Positions 22,681-36,949 of a DNA stretch of 64,000 nucleotides are shown here, in pieces. The stretch comes from Icerya purchasi (taxonomy: Eukaryota; Arthropoda; Insecta; Hemiptera; Monophlebidae), in NCBI GenBank assembly GCA_039619475.1, contig CM077116.1:253566440-253630439 (forward strand). Reading direction: 5' to 3'. A program made the position numbers and the translations under genes. The notes under the pieces were generated by a model. It searched no databases, was not told the origin of the DNA, and saw only the letters and a program-made list of their open reading frames with translations. The first letter of the stretch is position 1. The number at the start of each line of letters is the position of its first letter.

Positions 22681-25600
22681 TAATAAAGTATCGAGGATAT
22701 CGATGGTTTTTTTTTTTTTTTCTTTCTATATTCTACTTTGAAAATATATAGTATTCTTCTTTTATCTGAATCATTTCTACGCTTTAACTGTTCTAACGGA
22801 ATTCTATAACATTCAAACATTCCTTCGCGGTGTATACTCAGAAAATACATTCAAATTTTTTAATTAGATAATTTAATCCTTCAGATAAAGATAATTGTTC
22901 TTAAAAACAATGGCTATCAACTCTGTGCCAAGTTTTTGCACTCATTTTGAGTTGTTTTTTTTTTTTTTCGGATTACAAATTTTGGTTATTTCAGATTTTC
23001 ACTTGCTGTCTAAAATTCTGTGTTAATAAACTGAAGTGAACGGATTACGAGAACGCCTCGGCCCAATCTGTGAAAATTCAATCGAATTAGCCTATCTGCA
23101 TCGAATTTTTTTCTTTTTTTAACGATTTTTAAATATGACTTTATTTGTTGCCTTCTTGTTCGATCCGAGTGTAACTATCTTAATGAATTTATCTGCAGGG
23201 CTATTAAATGACGGCAGTTCTCGGTCCTATAAATATAAATGAGGGGATAACTGTTACTACGGGTGAAATAACTAGAAGAATTTACACGAATAGTATAACT
23301 TCCTACGCCCGCTCTAATGATATCGCAACATTTCAGAGATATTATCCATAAACTGTTCCAGTCTGTACGTAGTCGGCAAGTAACAATGTCAAGTAGATGT
23401 ATAAAAACTTCCGTAACTGTTTGATTATCTGCTTCTTAATAATCTGTTTTTTTACTGATAAGACACTCTTGTCACGCAGATAGTATGTACGATTATCAAG
23501 TCACGTTTTTTTTTTTATCTTCATTACTAAAGTCCTGATAAGGCTACGCTTTCGCAGACATATCAAAAAACGTGTGTATTGTGGTTAGATTTCACTGATA
23601 CGGTCGATATTTCAGTATGTCACGGTTTATAACTAATAATATTGATATTTCGGGCGTAGTAAGAGCGTTACATTTAACACGACGCGTTTAGCTTTATCGA
23701 TAATACAATAAGACCTCCATCAGACGAACTGGTTGCTGAAATGCTACGAAAAAATACTTTTCTTCCAGCGTGTGTACAGTTTAGCATAAAAAGTTGACAT
23801 TGGAGCTGGTTGTTAAAGTAACCGATGTTGTTTGAACGTCGCTGGAACTTTTGTTTTAATACGCTTGAAGGAACATCATATTATTAATTCAGTTTTTCGA
23901 ATCTGCTGAAGGAAGCGCTCGTGTGACACATTTGGCACATTCCGTAACATTCGGATTTTCAGAATCGACCACTGATTCCGACGAACGGAATTTTAGTCGT
24001 ATTACGTCTGCTATATATGTTTTTGTTTTCAAAAGGGTTGTTTTTTGTTTGGTTTTTTTTTTCTTTTCCTTTTTCGGTGTGATTTTTGAGCTAAAGTTAC
24101 TGTGTACCGATCACTTAGGATAATTCATAATACTAGACACCTCTCGTTTTATTTAAACACTACGTAGATTGCAAAATTTGTAATGTATAATAAAATCTAA
24201 AGATAGTATTCAAAACGTAAACGGTTATTGTGTAATATTATTCTGAAATATACTTTTAGAGCACGATAGTAGTGTTAGTTGTCAAAAAAAGTGGATAACG
24301 GAGCGTTATCATAAAACGGTATCTTATTCGAAAGAACTGCCGAAATCGGTAGAAAAGGAGATAAAACTTCGTGCAAAGTCGACAAAGAAAATTATACAAT
24401 TTTGATTAACAATAGTCGCATCGAACGGAGGTTAAAATTTTAAACAAAACAGGAAGACAAAAATACGAACAAGAGCATACAATTCTCGTAAAACATGAAA
24501 AAGAATTATCAATACCAAAAGCCACAATAGCTAATTGATCACCGAAGAATCCATACGGAGAACTCGTTAGAAGATAACCGCCCTAACTTGAGGTGACACG
24601 TGAATACAAATTCTAAGAATTTGACGTTATTTTGAAAGCCTGTAAAGTCTGCTGTATGATTGTGAAAGAAATATATTCGACAAACGGTATATGTTTGGCG
24701 AGTAAATTCATTGCAGTGAAAATGTTTATTATTATATAGTGCTTATTTAAAGTGAAAAAAGTATGAAAGAGTTACTATTTTTTACTATTTCCTTTCACTA
24801 ATTATCTCTTTTGTTTGTAAAAACACATTAAAAATGGTAGAACACATATGAAATTTATATGAAACCAAGGTAGAAAAAAGTATTAATTTAAACGTACGTA
24901 ACCCATTAACGGTTATTTTTTAATTTTTTTTCTCCAATTTATCAGCTTACCAAAAAATAATTTAAATTCTCCCGGTTTTAATTTTTTTTTTTTATTTTTG
25001 TTTAGAAAGGGTATACTATTTGTTTAATAGTCGTGTCAATGAAACTTTAAAATCTCCGCTCGCCTTTATTATTTATACACATTTTTCCATTGCCGCCTTA
25101 TTGTGATGATTATTAATTAATAAGCTCGTAAAGAAGATATCGAAAGGAAATAATAAATGTTGAAAAAGTTAAATTATGTAAAATTAATAATGATAAATTT
25201 CAACTTCGATAATACGCGCCTTATAATTAGAAAAAAAAATTAGGTTCTCACACGGAGTGTATGAGTGTAATCCAACGAAGGCCCAAGTGTAAAGGGAATA
25301 TAAAATTGTCATTTCTTCGTTAGAGTAAACAGCTATTGATTTTGTAGTAGCTTATGTTTGAAGGATATCGTAAAGATAAACATTTATTTTGGAACAGTAA
25401 CACGTTCATTTGAGAGAGGAGAAAATGAATTACTCTAGCTTTGTACCTGATATTTTGTGCTTCCTCACTTACATAGGGCAATGATGGAACATATCAAATT
25501 TATAGTTGCTCTCTTCAAAATTATCGAAAAATTAAATTTTTTTTTTTTGCACTTCTGTAATTTTTATGTCACGGTGAAGTACATTACGCTTCCCGGGGAA

Positions 25601-28600
25601 GTGATAAAATCATAAATTTATAGCGATGGAAAAGACGAAATTTTTTAACGTTTTTCGGAAGGAAGTTGTATGAATTTTGTGCAATGTGTGATTTATTTTG
25701 AACTATCAGTTTGCTGTACGCAAAAATACTTTCTGGAGAAAAAAGTTACGGTAGAATTGGAATTTTTGTTTAAAATTCCTAGGCCATTTCCAAAAATTCT
25801 TATAAAATTCCTCCCCGGGGAATGTGTTTTAAATTACAATGAAAATTATTACCGAGAAATAAGGAATCTATTAAAAAGAATCAACCGTTAATATGTTTGA
25901 ATTTTTATTTCTTAATGTGTACTTTTACGTAGACAAAAATAAATATATCAATTATGTGTAAGCGCCCATGTTTGAACTTGAGCTACGAGTTATTTTTGTG
26001 CGACAGAATTTAAAGTTTAAAGTCGGTTTTTATATATTTTATAATTATGTGTTTTCAATTTATCATAACGTATTAAGTGTGTTTCATACTTATAAAATTA
26101 ACTTAATAAAATACAGTTTGCCGAAATTATCTTCATTCAGTTCTTTGTGATAATAGATTTTTATTCTTTAAAAGGAACATCTAACAACTAGCAGTCAGTT
26201 CATTATTAATATTTTTCCGGAATATATGCAGCTAAAAGTAATTTTAATTTATCATTCCATACTGTAGCGGAGGGGCATTTTTATATCGAAGCGTTAATTT
26301 GTATGCGTTATAAATTTAATGCGAGTGTGTGATGGGGAAAAAAGAGAGGTATACGTACAGCAGCACAATACGTGAATTAGCGTCGTTTCGTAAGAGCGTA
26401 AAAAAAGAAAAACGTTTAATTCTTTTTTGAAAAGTAAAAAACACGTAAAATACGTTGATTTATCTGGTAGTTGAAAATGAATAAAAACGAATAATGTAGA
26501 TTTGCCAATGTCATGCGTTATTTTTCAATAATTAAAAAAGCAAGTTAAATGTAACATTTTGAAATATGGTCGTTATATTATTCCTTTTTATGTGAAAAAT
26601 ATTTCACGACGCATATGTGGTGAATGAACTTTTTCAATTAAAAAGAAAAACAAAAAAAAAAAAAAACGATCAATTATACAATTATTTTTTTCGAATACCC
26701 CAGTGGTCCCTTAATTGACGTTATTGCCATCCCGACCAAAATTAACCAAACTTAATAGCTAAAGATAATTCAAAGTATCTGCCGCCAATGCTGATCTCAA
26801 TTCAAAATCTGTCTTTATATTTACTCATTTAATCGTCGACTTAAAAATATGTACTAATTTAAGTAGCCGAATAAGTACATATAAAGTTGGATTTTAACAC
26901 CTTTGATATGTGCAACATATGCTGTTTACGGCAGATAATTCGAATAAATTGTAGCTATTACGGTTGATCAAATTCGGTATGGGAGTGATTAATAATATAT
27001 TATATTTTTTCAATAAGTTTAATCGAATAATAAAGTTTCCGAGTACCTGTGGTAGCGCCATCAAACCATTTGTGATGAAACTGCTTACTAAATAAATTTG
27101 AATTCGCGAAATTAATATTTGTTTATTTTTTTGTTTTTCATTAAATAATGCAGTTCGTTTGACGTATTTTTGATATTTCTGTGCTAATAAAGTTGTAAAA
27201 TATGGTTGTGATTGCAGTTAGATGTGGACTATTCGAAAATATTTTTTGTCGCGATATGGTATCGGCCTCTTTGTACCTCCAGCGACTGTGAAGAATTTAC
27301 TTTTTGGAAGAGATCGAAATGCCGGTTGTTTTTTATTCACGGACTACTAAATCTCTTAGAACGAATCGGTCTATTTTTCGAAAGACTGCCAACGAACATT
27401 GCGATGGGTACGTATGTGCGAAGAAGTTGCAGACAGTAAATATTTTGACGTTTTCGTGGTAAAATATTATTGCTCTAAAGAACATTCCCATTAATTATTT
27501 TCGCCGTCGAAATTCTTACGGTGGAAATTATGAAAAATTTGATCGGAATATGATTTTTATTAAATTTTATCCGATTATATTTTTATTCGAAAAATAATTT
27601 CGTTAATTTATTATTGTTTTTACTGTTATTTTTACGCTGTTAATATGTTGATTAACGCGGTAATTGGTCGAATTTCTTACAATTTTTAAAATATACGGAA
27701 CCGTTCATCGTTAATCATTTATTAACACAGTAATATATAAAAGAAGGCGACTTTAATTTGCAAAAAAGGAATTGCGTCCATTATTATAAGAGATGGTCGC
27801 CGGTGTAATGCTTCTAGTCCTTTTTTTCCAAACAACAACAAAAAAAGAAATGAATAATTAAATTTACAATAGAATTAATTTAAACGCCAGAAATTCGTTT
27901 TTAATGCGCCGTTTACATTTTGCAAAAAGAATGAAAACACTCAACAGGATCAAAATATCCGCCTAAGAAAAATAATAATAGTAATAAGGAAATGTATGTT
28001 ATAAATATATCGAAAAGGAAATCGAAAACTGGTTTAAAGTTTCATTTTGTTGAATATATAGTATTTTTCGATAGTAATTAGACACGATATGAAGTCATTT
28101 TCGAACTTACGGCGCTGTTTAAATATAATGGTTATATCACGACATCTAGATAAAATTGGATGAAGAAATATTAATTAAAAAGCATATTTTGGGTTTTACA
28201 AGAACGAATCATGAAATTTAAAATCTCAGGTTACTAACAAATGTAGATTCGACGTTTGACTGACTTCTTTATTAAACTACTTCGGGAATTGTCCCTTGAG
28301 TTTCCTTAGTTAAACAGAATTAATGTCAGTTAAACCAAAAAAAAAAATTGAAATCAGTGAAATTTAAAACTTATGATTTATTATTATGCTAATTACGGTA
28401 CCCTAACATTTACTGACAGAATGTAACTCTTATGCAGTCAGTAAAATATAACTAAAAAAAAAAAAAAAAATTTATTAATCATTTACTTTTATAATGCAAC
28501 GTTTTTTTACATATGAAATTTTATAATTTATCAACAGTGACTTGTTTTAAAAATAAGGAGAAAAAAATAAACTGTTCTTAATTCAAATTTTTATACATAT

Positions 28601-31600
28601 GTGATTTTTAGACATTAGAACCCCTTGTAGTTGTTTTTTTGTTCTTTATTACGGTTAAGCGTGAAAAATGTGTATAAAATAAATTCGAAAACGAAAATAT
28701 TTTCAGTTCATTGCAAAATATCAGATTTTTAATAATTTGTTTCCTAAAAATTGATACGTTATTTATAAAAGATAACAGTCATAATAAATTCTCCAATCCG
28801 TTCTTAGTGATCTACTGCATTTTCTTCTAGTAATATTTAGAAACAATTACAGATTTTTGCGGCTAAATCTGAGGAGCAAAAAATTTGATATAAATTAACT
28901 TTTTATGCTTTTGCTAAGTTGTAGCCGGCTTGAGTATTTAATTATTAGAATGATTATTATATTTTTTAATTTATATCAGAACGAAAAGTTCTACTACTCA
29001 TAATCATTACCTACGTTTGCTTATCTAAAGGCCAATAATTTATTACAACTCCTAAATTTGTTTACAGTGTATTATGACTTAGCCGTGTTCTTTGCGATTT
29101 ATATAATTACCGTGCATCGTTTAATTCGAAAACAAAAATTTAACGAGAAAATCCATGTTAAGTTGAAACTATTAACACGATGATAAATGTATATGTTTAT
29201 TTAAATGACTATGTGTTATAACTTGTGCATTTATTCAAAATAAGCTGAAGTGAACGTATTTGATGCTGTGTATAAATTTAACGTTTTTCATTAATTGCAT
29301 GATTCCCGTGACTTGCGACATCGCATTTTTCGCTTCTCAGATTTAGGATATCCGACTAGAACGAGGAATAATAATGACGTCAAATGATTAATAATTGAAA
29401 AACGTCATAACTGACGTCATACAAAATACATTTTTTTTTTGAAGAACATTTTAATTTGAAATTAAAATTTAACTTTAATTTGATCGTACTTATTATTAAA
29501 AGTTAAAGAAGGATCAACAATTTAATAAAATAGTAGGGATGAACAATTTTAAAAGTGTTTTAAATTTAAAACTTAAATAAAATGTCGCATAGGTGCCTAA
29601 GTTGAAGCTAATATGGGAATTTTGCGATTTTATTTAACAAGCGAGCATTGTATGTAGCAATAATAGTAAATATTGAATAAAAAAGTACATTTCTATACAC
29701 TGTCTAGCAGTTTCATATAAAAGAGAGAAAAAAAAAACTGAAAGAACAAAAAAATATTTTAAACTAATTTACAATTACATAATTTATTTAAAAGCTTTAG
29801 GTTTTGAGTTTGATAAGGTAATATATGAAATCGAAAAAATATGAATTTCTTCAATACATTGCTCAAAATGATCTAGTATCGTAACATATCTTTGGTGATA
29901 ATTAAAACAAAACAAATATTATTTCTAAAACATATATTTTTATTAACATATACGTTACCCGAAATAAATGCTGTTATCGGAGATTTGTGACGTCATTGTT
30001 AACTCTTGTTTTAGTCGCCCGTAATTTTCTAACGGGGCTTTTATACAGCGTTGCCGTATAGTTTTTCAAATTATTTTATAAAACTTCATTATTGATCATT
30101 TTACTCGACGATTATAAAAGATACTAAGGTAAATTTTTCATTATAAAACGTAATTTTACTTTCTAAACAAAAGTCGAATTAGCGTTTATGGTAGTTTAAA
30201 AATTTTCAGAAAATTTCTTATAAAGCGAAGTCTTACGTCGCTTGCTCTGATTCTCCTCATTGTATAAGAGATAAGCCAATAATACGAACTGAATAGAGAA
30301 AAATATCTAAATTTTATTTTAAATTTTAATTTGTCCGTACGATTATTAGTTCTTGAGTTTTAAGTTTTAAAAAATACATTTAGCAAATATCCTCTTCTTG
30401 TTACAAGTGGTCGACTAGTTTACTGACGTCATTATTGTTAATATTAAAAAAAAAAAAAAAGCTCAGTATTATCCCTATTATTGGTATAGTTTAATTTTTA
30501 ATTACTATAATTTTTTTTTTTTTTTTTTTTCGAATTAAATTTTAACGCGATATTATTTCAGCTGCGGTATAATTTTTATTTTTAAGTGGGAAAGTGGAAA
30601 TATGGGAATAAAATTGGAAAATTTTAAATACGTCAAATTCAGTGCTTAACGCAGATTTAATCTATTTTAAAGTTTTATTTAGTGCATGTTTATGTTTTCA
30701 TTTTGTGATATATTTCGTTATTAATAATAATAAAGTTACAAAATAGAACGGAAACATTTATTCAATAGAATTAATACGATACGTAAAGTAGGTTAATGAT
30801 CACTGGAATTTGTAAGTAATGTAGTTAGTGACGTTTTGACACTAGTGGATCCTTTTGCAACAAGATGACTACCCGTTTAGCAGATATTAGTGGTTTTTTT
30901 CTTCGTTGTTTTTCACCTAAACAAGTATTTCAGAGGAATGTATTTTACGCAAGTTTACATACATATCTATTGAGAATACTTTACGATTAAACAATTTTAC
31001 CGACTTAAAAGTATGTTTATCCATAATTATCTAGATAATGAATAGGTTAATAAAAAGAAATAATACTTTATAATAACTGTAAATGATTTTTATAAAATAA
31101 TTTTAATTTTTGTATTGTAATAATTTGGAAATAATGCCAAAAGCGACGACAATAACAGCGACAAAAAAATGATATATTAATTAGTTCTCTTGAAGTACCA
31201 TAATTTCGTAAATTCGTAGTAAATTAAAATAAACCAAAAAAAAAGGAAAACGTATTTTTTTCTTTTGCGCTTAATTTTTTCCCCGCTGAGAACTAAACTA
31301 CCTTTAAAAATGTATGCTTTAAAATAAAAGTGATTAGGAAAAAAATATTTAGTATATTTTCGTTCAAATGAAAATGTATTGTTTTATCATTTATCCATTG
31401 TTGGACTTCAAAATTCTTCTTTTAAACTATTTTTCATTCTTTTACAATCAAAAAATAAATAAATAAAACGATATTAAAAAAGAGCAAATTACGTATTGTG
31501 TTTTTTAATATTTCATATTTATTTTCGTAATGAATTAATAATAATTTATTTTATGTTAGAAAATTATATGTAAATTTAAAAAATGATGGATTTTAATCAA

Positions 31601-33099
31601 AAAAGAATTAATATATTTTCAATTTTAGGTGTATGTGTTTAAATTATAGTTGTCTCGTTGGATGAAATTTAAGGCCGGATTTTTTAAAATTTTAAATATC
31701 GTAAAACAACGAAAATGCATGTAGGAGGTTCTATTAAAGTCAAGTTGATTAGTTTTTGGTGAAATATAACCGTTTAATCTGGTTAATACAGTATACCAAA
31801 ATAACTTTTTTTTTTTTTTTGATATACACGAAGGGTTTTCTCCGTAGATCAGTATGTTTACAAATTATCAGAAATATATCCAAGTGTTATTTATAGAGTT
31901 ATTTCTGGTTGAAACTGGAAGTGCTTCGTAACGCGGTACTTTTGGAACTTGTTCAGATTTTTTCCTCGTTTCTAAAAACTGCAATTTTTGTTATTACGCT
32001 TATTAGTGATCTAAATGTAATTAATAATTTTACACTTTATCATCCTCCTCGTGAGACTTTATTTAGGATTTCATTAGTAGTTGCATTTTTTTTTTTGAAA
32101 TTTTTAGCAATCCACCTGTGGAACCACTGCTGCTTCCCAAAGAACGTAACCGAATTAATGTTACGCCTTAATTTAAAACTTAGAATATAGTTCTTAAGAA
32201 ATTTTCTTCACCGGACCATTGCTATAAATTTATCTCTGTTTCAGCTTGCAAAAAAATCAACTTCTTCAACGAGTGAATAATCTGGACTTTTTTAACTCTT
32301 TTTACTAGCATTTATTCACTATTAATGAGGAAGGTAATGACGGAACTGATAATTATTGGGAGCATAACGCACTTAAGTTTCGTCTTGTACACTTAAAATT
32401 TCATTGAAGTTATCAAAGTCTGAAATTCTCGATTTTTATTTGAAATGATAAGTAATAAACATGCAAGTGTATAAAAAGTGAACAACGACCGGGGATTTTG
32501 CTAGGAGCAAATTTGAAAAGGAAGTTATATAACTAAGATGAAGGAAATAGTTTACCACTGAACGTGTTATGCTGTCTGAGCAATTGGGTATGGTAAACGA
32601 AGACTTTTATCATTTTGCAGCATGAATGAAGTAATATCTATACATTCATATGAATCTCATCCGACAGTATCAGAAGAAAACCTCAATCAGATAATGGAAT
32701 CAGAACTGCGTATCGAAAAAGTATTATTTAGTCAGTAAAGCTCACTAAATAAAGTACGTATTATATAAGTTATACAAAAAAGTTAATAAATAAAAATAAA
32801 AACAATCGTGTTTATATATTTAAGCCGTAATAACTAAAACAGATTTGTAGTAATTGAATTGACGTTGTATATAATTTAAAACTTTAAAAGTATAAAAATT
32901 GGAAACAAATATCGAAATATAAAATCTGTTTACAATTAAATGACTAAAAATAAGAATTTTTCAACAAAGAATCCCATAAAAAACGGTGAGATTTCCATCC
33001 ACCGTCTCATTTTCAAGATAGCAGCACACTTATTTTTTTAATCATTGTTTCATTTAGGTAAGTGCAATTTCAGTAGTCTGTAGAATTTACTTCGCAGCT
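22681..33099. other. Intergenic AT-rich DNA
   Basis: About 10 kb without recognisable genes. Features seen are a pair of CCCGGGG-centred motifs at 25.59 and 25.81 kb, a cluster of TGACGTCA octamers at 29.37-30.43 kb, and several poly(A)/poly(T) runs (for example 28455-28470 and 30510-30530). Confidence 0.5.
29375..30431. promoter_or_regulatory. Cluster of four CRE/ATF octamers
   Basis: Exact TGACGTCA palindromes at 29375-29382, 29412-29419, 29988-29995 and 30424-30431. The octamer is the consensus site of CREB/ATF bZIP factors. Four copies in 1.06 kb of AT-rich DNA is more than chance would give. The regulatory role is inference; no promoter or gene is visible beside it. Confidence 0.35.
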
Positions 33100-33374
33100 A
33101 CTTTATTCCTTTTTCCTCCCCTTCAGCATTGCCATTTTCTTGTCTATTTCTATTATAACTTATATCTGCTTTGTATTCCTATTTGTTGAAGCCTGGGCTT
33201 TCTGCTCCTTATTGTGCTTCCTATATCCTGTCCTTCCCTTCTCCGCTAGTTATTCCTGCTATTTGTTCCTTTTTAGCAAAGATTTCTGATCGGATTAAAA
33301 TATAACTGACTCCTTTCTTACTATTTGTTTCTGGGTAAAGGTCCGTGGTTGACGAGCCCAAAAAAAAAAAAAAA
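33100..33374 (+). mobile_element. 3' end of the same LINE family (truncated copy)
   Basis: A pyrimidine-rich segment including CTGCTCCTTATTGTGCTTCC and GTTATTCCTGCTATTTGTTC aligns with CTACTCCTTATAGTGCTTCT and GTTATTCCTGTCTTCGAATT at 4.48-4.55 kb. It ends GTGGTTGACGAGCCC followed by an A tract (33360-33374). This is the 3' tail of a target-primed insertion, severely 5'-truncated. Confidence 0.6.
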
Positions 33375-33644
33375 TACATCGCGATTGCTAGTTTTATTTA
33401 GTTTGTTGCCAATGTGTAGTAGTTGATATATGGGCAGACGTTTTTTTTCTTGTTATTGTTCTTGTCCAGGTTTCTGGTTTAATTCTATTAATATAGAAGA
33501 AATTTATGTCTTTGTGAGTAACAGCTGGAACTGTAACTTCCGCTTTCGAGAATGTGCTGCTCAGCAACAGGGCCTCTTTACCTTAATCTTTAGTATCATA
33601 CCGAACAACAGGTAAATTTCGTTTTAAAGCGTCGAATGGGTCAA

Positions 33645-33675
<31 letters not shown>

Positions 33676-36600
33676 CGATTATGAGCACGTTTTGAGAAAA
33701 ATCATGTTTAACAACAAATAAATTATTTTTCTCTTTTCTATTTCATGAGGGTTTGTTTTTTTATACTTTTTTCGTCTAAATTTTTCAGTGCTATTCAATT
33801 TCAGTTCGTGACTTCCGATTATATTGAAATTAAAAAGATTAGTTCCTTTTCTTTCGAATTTTTAAAAAAGCGGGTTTTCTGCGAATATCAAATTCATTGT
33901 TCATAATTTCGCGAAGATAAAATTTAATAGACTTTGCAACTATCCGCAGAAATTGTTTGCAATTTGACCTAATAGCGCTATTTCTATCTAGATAAACAAG
34001 TAGTAAGCTTTTTAACAAATCTTTTTTTAAATAGTGTTTCCGCTAATAGACGCTTTGCAGTTGGTCCTTTCGCGTTTCCTATTAATTAGCATCTGGTTAA
34101 TTCGATTTTAGTTTTTAATTCTCATTTGGAATCCTAATGTTATATTTTACGCAGAATATAAACGTTTCTTATCCATGTTTTTTACAGTTTTAACCTTTCA
34201 GTACAATTCTCCTCTCAAATATTAGTTGTAGTTGCATTTTTATCTAATCAGCTCGAAAATTTTACTTCTTGCTTCATCGTAGACACAAGCTTCCTTTTTT
34301 CTTTTTTTTTTTTCTTTTTTCTTTTCCAAGACTGAAAGAAGTAGAAACAAATTTTCGTTAACCAACCAGCGTCTCGATGATGGACTTACTCGACAAAAAC
34401 TGTATTTCCACGCCAATAGTGCGACTGCTTATCCGTTTGAAAATTTGGCATTGCACGCACACCACGATGTCGCTATAAAACGATTAATACGAAAGCCATT
34501 TAGGAAGTTACAGCAGGCAACTTTCTATTATGGTCATTGTTTGATCATACAAAAGACATTCGTTTCTTTTATTTGAATAAAACTTTCAGAAAATTCTATG
34601 TTTAAACTCATCAAGTATAATATAGATAAGTTTCTTAAAATCTCACTATTGGAATGTATTAATATAATTATATAGAAATTACGGTAGCTAAGAGTCTTTT
34701 AAATTCAGCAAGATGATGGACTAATGAAGGCAATGATAAATAATTGACACGTTTATGTTGGAGTTTAAGGGAAAACAAAAGAGCAAAACTAGAAAATGTT
34801 TTAGAGGATGAAATACTTGTTAAAATCATTTTTTGTTGTTTTTTTTATGGGGTAATTATCGGTATAAATAATTTAAATTGCACTCAATATTTTGTTACTT
34901 TCTTTAATTTTTTTTTTTATGCCGACACGCCTTTTGTCTTAGATTTTGAAATATTATTAACCGATCTCATTATACTTCTTAAAATAATAATTTTAAAATA
35001 GGAAAAAAACGGCAGATTTTTTTTTTTTACCTAATTCGTGTTACAAATGTTTACTGTAACATTAAAAGGATTACGTTTTGTTTATAGAACCATTATTTAT
35101 TTCACTACATTAATTTGCGTATTTTTGAGATTAAATAAAAAAAAGGTAGAGACACCGCCGGTGTAATAATGTAGATTACCATAGTTTTTAGAAAATAATG
35201 TAAACGTATCTTGAAGATGAAATTTTGTTCCCCGTGAAGGCCAAGGTAATCGGAAAAATTAATTCGCTTATTGAAATTGCAATTAATCATTTTGTTTTAG
35301 GTAATAAAATAAAAAATATTGTCTTTCGATTATTTTAAATAACTCTTGTACCGAATTAAACGTTCCCTTTGGTGTTTTCTAAACCTTTGCTATCGATAAA
35401 ATCTTGCCTCGTAGTTTTGCAAAATATTTTAATTGCATATTTTATTAATTGGAATTTTCGAAACATTACCTTAAAGTTCGTTTTAAATATTTTCCTAACT
35501 ATATGACACGGTTGTTAAAAATCATATATCTCTTCTGTGTAGATGTGCACAAATCGGTCCGTCATTAATGTTGATTAAGAAATTAAGAAAACTGACGAAT
35601 AAAATTAGGTTTGTTTTACGGTTATGCATAAAAATTGATTAGTATAAGCTGCATTTAAATACAACGTCGAATAAATTATTATAAATTTGTGTTACTTAAA
35701 TAACGATTCTGGTTATAAAGAATTAGAATGTTGATTATTAAATGTGCCTTAACTGATTTGAAAATATCATAGTGTGCGAATTATTTATGTTTTATAGTTT
35801 GCAAAGTTCTTATAATTTCGTATTATGCATGAGTTGTACTTTACTGTGATATTATTTTTATCAAAAAATTATTCTAACTTTTTAAATGATAATATCGTTT
35901 ATTTACAATTACTGTGTAAACTGTGTTAAAGTCAAGAATGGTAAAATTATTTCATTTTTCAAATAAATTTTCGTAACTCTTTCGTTAATGTTGCACATTG
36001 TACGGAATAATATAAAGTAAAAGTAATAAAGAAACGGGTCTATGACCTTTTCTTGGTTTGCTTTTAGAATAGCATATATATTTTACATACATATGATACA
36101 TGAATTGCGAGAATAACGCAAATATTTTCAACCAAAAGAAATGTATTTTCAATTTTTCATGTCTCGCACCTGCATTTTCGATCACTAGTCGACTGACACG
36201 AATGTATATATTTTTTATGTATTAAAAAAAATCGTTAATAATAGCTGTTAAATGTAAATAAAATAATTACGCCCGTCTTGTAGTTAATGTGTAATATTGC
36301 AGTGGTGCTTAATACAAGTATATTAATTTTTATTTTAATTTTTGTACATTTTTGGTAATTTTTTCTCTCTCTGTCTCTTTACTTCTCTCTTTCTCTCTCG
36401 TCTCTAAGTTATACAATGAACAATTCTGTAAAATATTTAAAATTATATTTTATAATTGTTGACGATTTTCGGTTAATTTATAATTAATGCGATTAAAACC
36501 TTTATTGTAAATATTAGGACCGTCGCGGATATTTAAAATAAAAGTTATTTTGCTAATAATGTTTTTTTTTTTTTTTTTTCGTATCTAATAATGAATTAAT

Positions 36601-36949
36601 GGTATTTCATTTTTCTCCGAAAATCTCCACTAACGCGAGCTGTTAAATTTTTATTATTGAATTTTTACATTGGTAATTAAGTAGTCGCTGTCACACTCTT
36701 TCCGAGATTTTATGGCGTTTAATTAACTTTTCATGTCACTGAAGAGATGTTTTTCAGATAAGAGAAAGTTGTTGAGCTTCACGGGATTTCCTTGTAAATA
36801 TTAATTTTCGGCGTTAATCACCAGCAAACCATCGTTAAAACTGACCGACTTGGGTAAACAACATAAAAGTAGCCGTAAAAGCAATCGCACGGTAGCTACA
36901 GTTGTTTTCTAAACTTAAAGGTAAGAGTGACAATATAAAATATAGAAGC
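33375..36949. other. Intergenic AT-rich DNA
   Basis: No recognised gene. It contains a T run at 33643-33668, an unexplained open stretch behind a strong pyrimidine tract at about 34290-34577, and a (TC)n-rich tract at about 36362-36407. Confidence 0.5.
36362..36407. repeat. Imperfect (TC)n tract
   Basis: Runs of CT dinucleotides with T interruptions. On the opposite strand this is a GA-repeat of the type bound by GAGA-like factors in insects; any role is inference. Confidence 0.7.
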
